Part shown: one piece after another, positions 50,079-50,479 of the stretch
How positions within the stretch are numbered: position 1 is the first letter of the stretch
How the letters are laid out: each line of letters begins with the position of its first letter
From: Putridiphycobacter sp045107045
Lineage (GTDB): Bacteria > Bacteroidota > Bacteroidia > Flavobacteriales_D > Crocinitomicaceae
NCBI GenBank assembly: GCA_045107045.1
Contig: JBGCFR010000013.1
Coordinates: forward strand, 1 to 50,479
Length of the DNA: 50,479 nt
Direction: 5' to 3'
Notes under the pieces: model-generated
Database searches by the model: none
Seen by the model: the letters and a program-made list of their open reading frames with translations, nothing else
What the model was told of the DNA's origin: nothing
Made by a program: the position numbers and the translations under genes

Positions 50079-50479
50079 AATAGCCCGCCCACTTCTCGAA
50101 GAAAAATAACAGGTGAAATAGTGGTGAAAAAGCCATGGTAACCCAAAGTTCACGGCGGACTGCACCCAAGGCAAACCAAAGTATTTTAAAATGCAAAATG
50201 TTAGCGGTATTAACTCGGCGGACTGCATCCACTGTTTGGAAAACCAATTTGGTACGGGGCGACTGACAAGTTTGCTTGAATTATGTGTGGAAAGTTGCGG
50301 TTTAAGTTGGTGTTGACCATCAGAAAAAAATGTTTGAAATCAAGTAAAAACATTAGTAAGACCGGCTAGTTCCGCCAGCGATAGCCAGGAAATCCGTCGG
50401 CCGCACTTTTGTTTTGCGCAGGATGAGATCATTTGTTTGTGCGGGTCTTGAGTTTTTGGTTCGTTTTGTGTCAAGACAA
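50079..50479. other. Right-edge segment without recognised gene
   Basis: These 401 bases follow the last attC-like site and hold no gene I can support. They are richer in G and C than the cassettes. A direct repeat CGGCGGACTGCAYCCA occurs at 50153-50168 and 50216-50231, 63 bases apart. An eighth cassette may begin here and continue past the window. Confidence 0.45.

Noticed and set aside
49948..50247. 99-codon minus-strand frame over site 7
   Set aside because: It spans a palindromic element and the end of the nuclease gene, and its product has no recognisable features.

Overview
The window looks like chromosome of an AT-rich Bacteroidota, most likely a marine or aquatic flavobacterium-like lineage. 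The reasons are several secreted proteins with type IX secretion (T9SS) C-terminal sorting domains, promoters of the TAnnTTTG type, a eukaryote-like type 2 isoleucyl-tRNA synthetase, DUF2490 and CotH proteins, and almost no Shine-Dalgarno signals. No rRNA, tRNA, CRISPR array, transposase or integrase was recognised.

The layout from left to right is as follows. (1) 0.1-2.1 kb: urocanate hydratase (hutU), which meets a 2160-residue VCBS/ASPIC surface protein tail to tail across a two-way terminator. (2) 8.8-21 kb, mostly minus strand: an atypical SDR protein, a CotH lipoprotein with a DUF2490 partner, ileS, a 2OG-Fe(II) oxygenase, a PlsC acyltransferase and a second CotH-like protein fused to a beta-helix. 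(3) 20.6-22.0 kb: a DoxX / FMN reductase / MarR operon under a palindromic operator. (4) 22.1-24.3 kb: an ECF sigma factor and an apparent anti-sigma/outer-membrane-barrel fusion. (5) 24.4-28.6 kb: three tandem T9SS paralogs that carry three, two and one copies of the same domain. (6) 28.7-30 kb: a T9SS gene broken by one TAG codon. (7) 30-31.8 kb: aspS. (8) 32-38.1 kb: a MarR-controlled RND efflux operon (regulator, adaptor, pump, TolC-like channel).

The most unusual part is 38.4-50.1 kb. Eight palindromic elements separate seven plus-strand units of 0.9-3.2 kb. Each element has integron attC-like architecture: a YAAC...GTTR core pair, an unpaired spacer, then a second paired box. In every unit the bases that open it are complementary, or nearly so, to the first core box of the element that closes it, as expected for excisable gene cassettes. 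Cargo includes an unknown membrane protein, a DUF2971 pair, lipoprotein-like genes, a barrel-like protein, a serine hydrolase, a T9SS protein and a complete type II restriction-modification system with a MutH/Sau3AI-like nuclease. No integrase is visible, so this is either an orphan attC cluster or part of a larger chromosomal integron running past the right edge.

Other notable points are a swapped class I signature (GIHH in place of HxGH) in IleRS, which is linked to mupirocin hyper-resistance in type 2 enzymes, and a GGGGTGGG box with a leader hairpin shared by the T9SS paralogs that lie next to the sigma factor.
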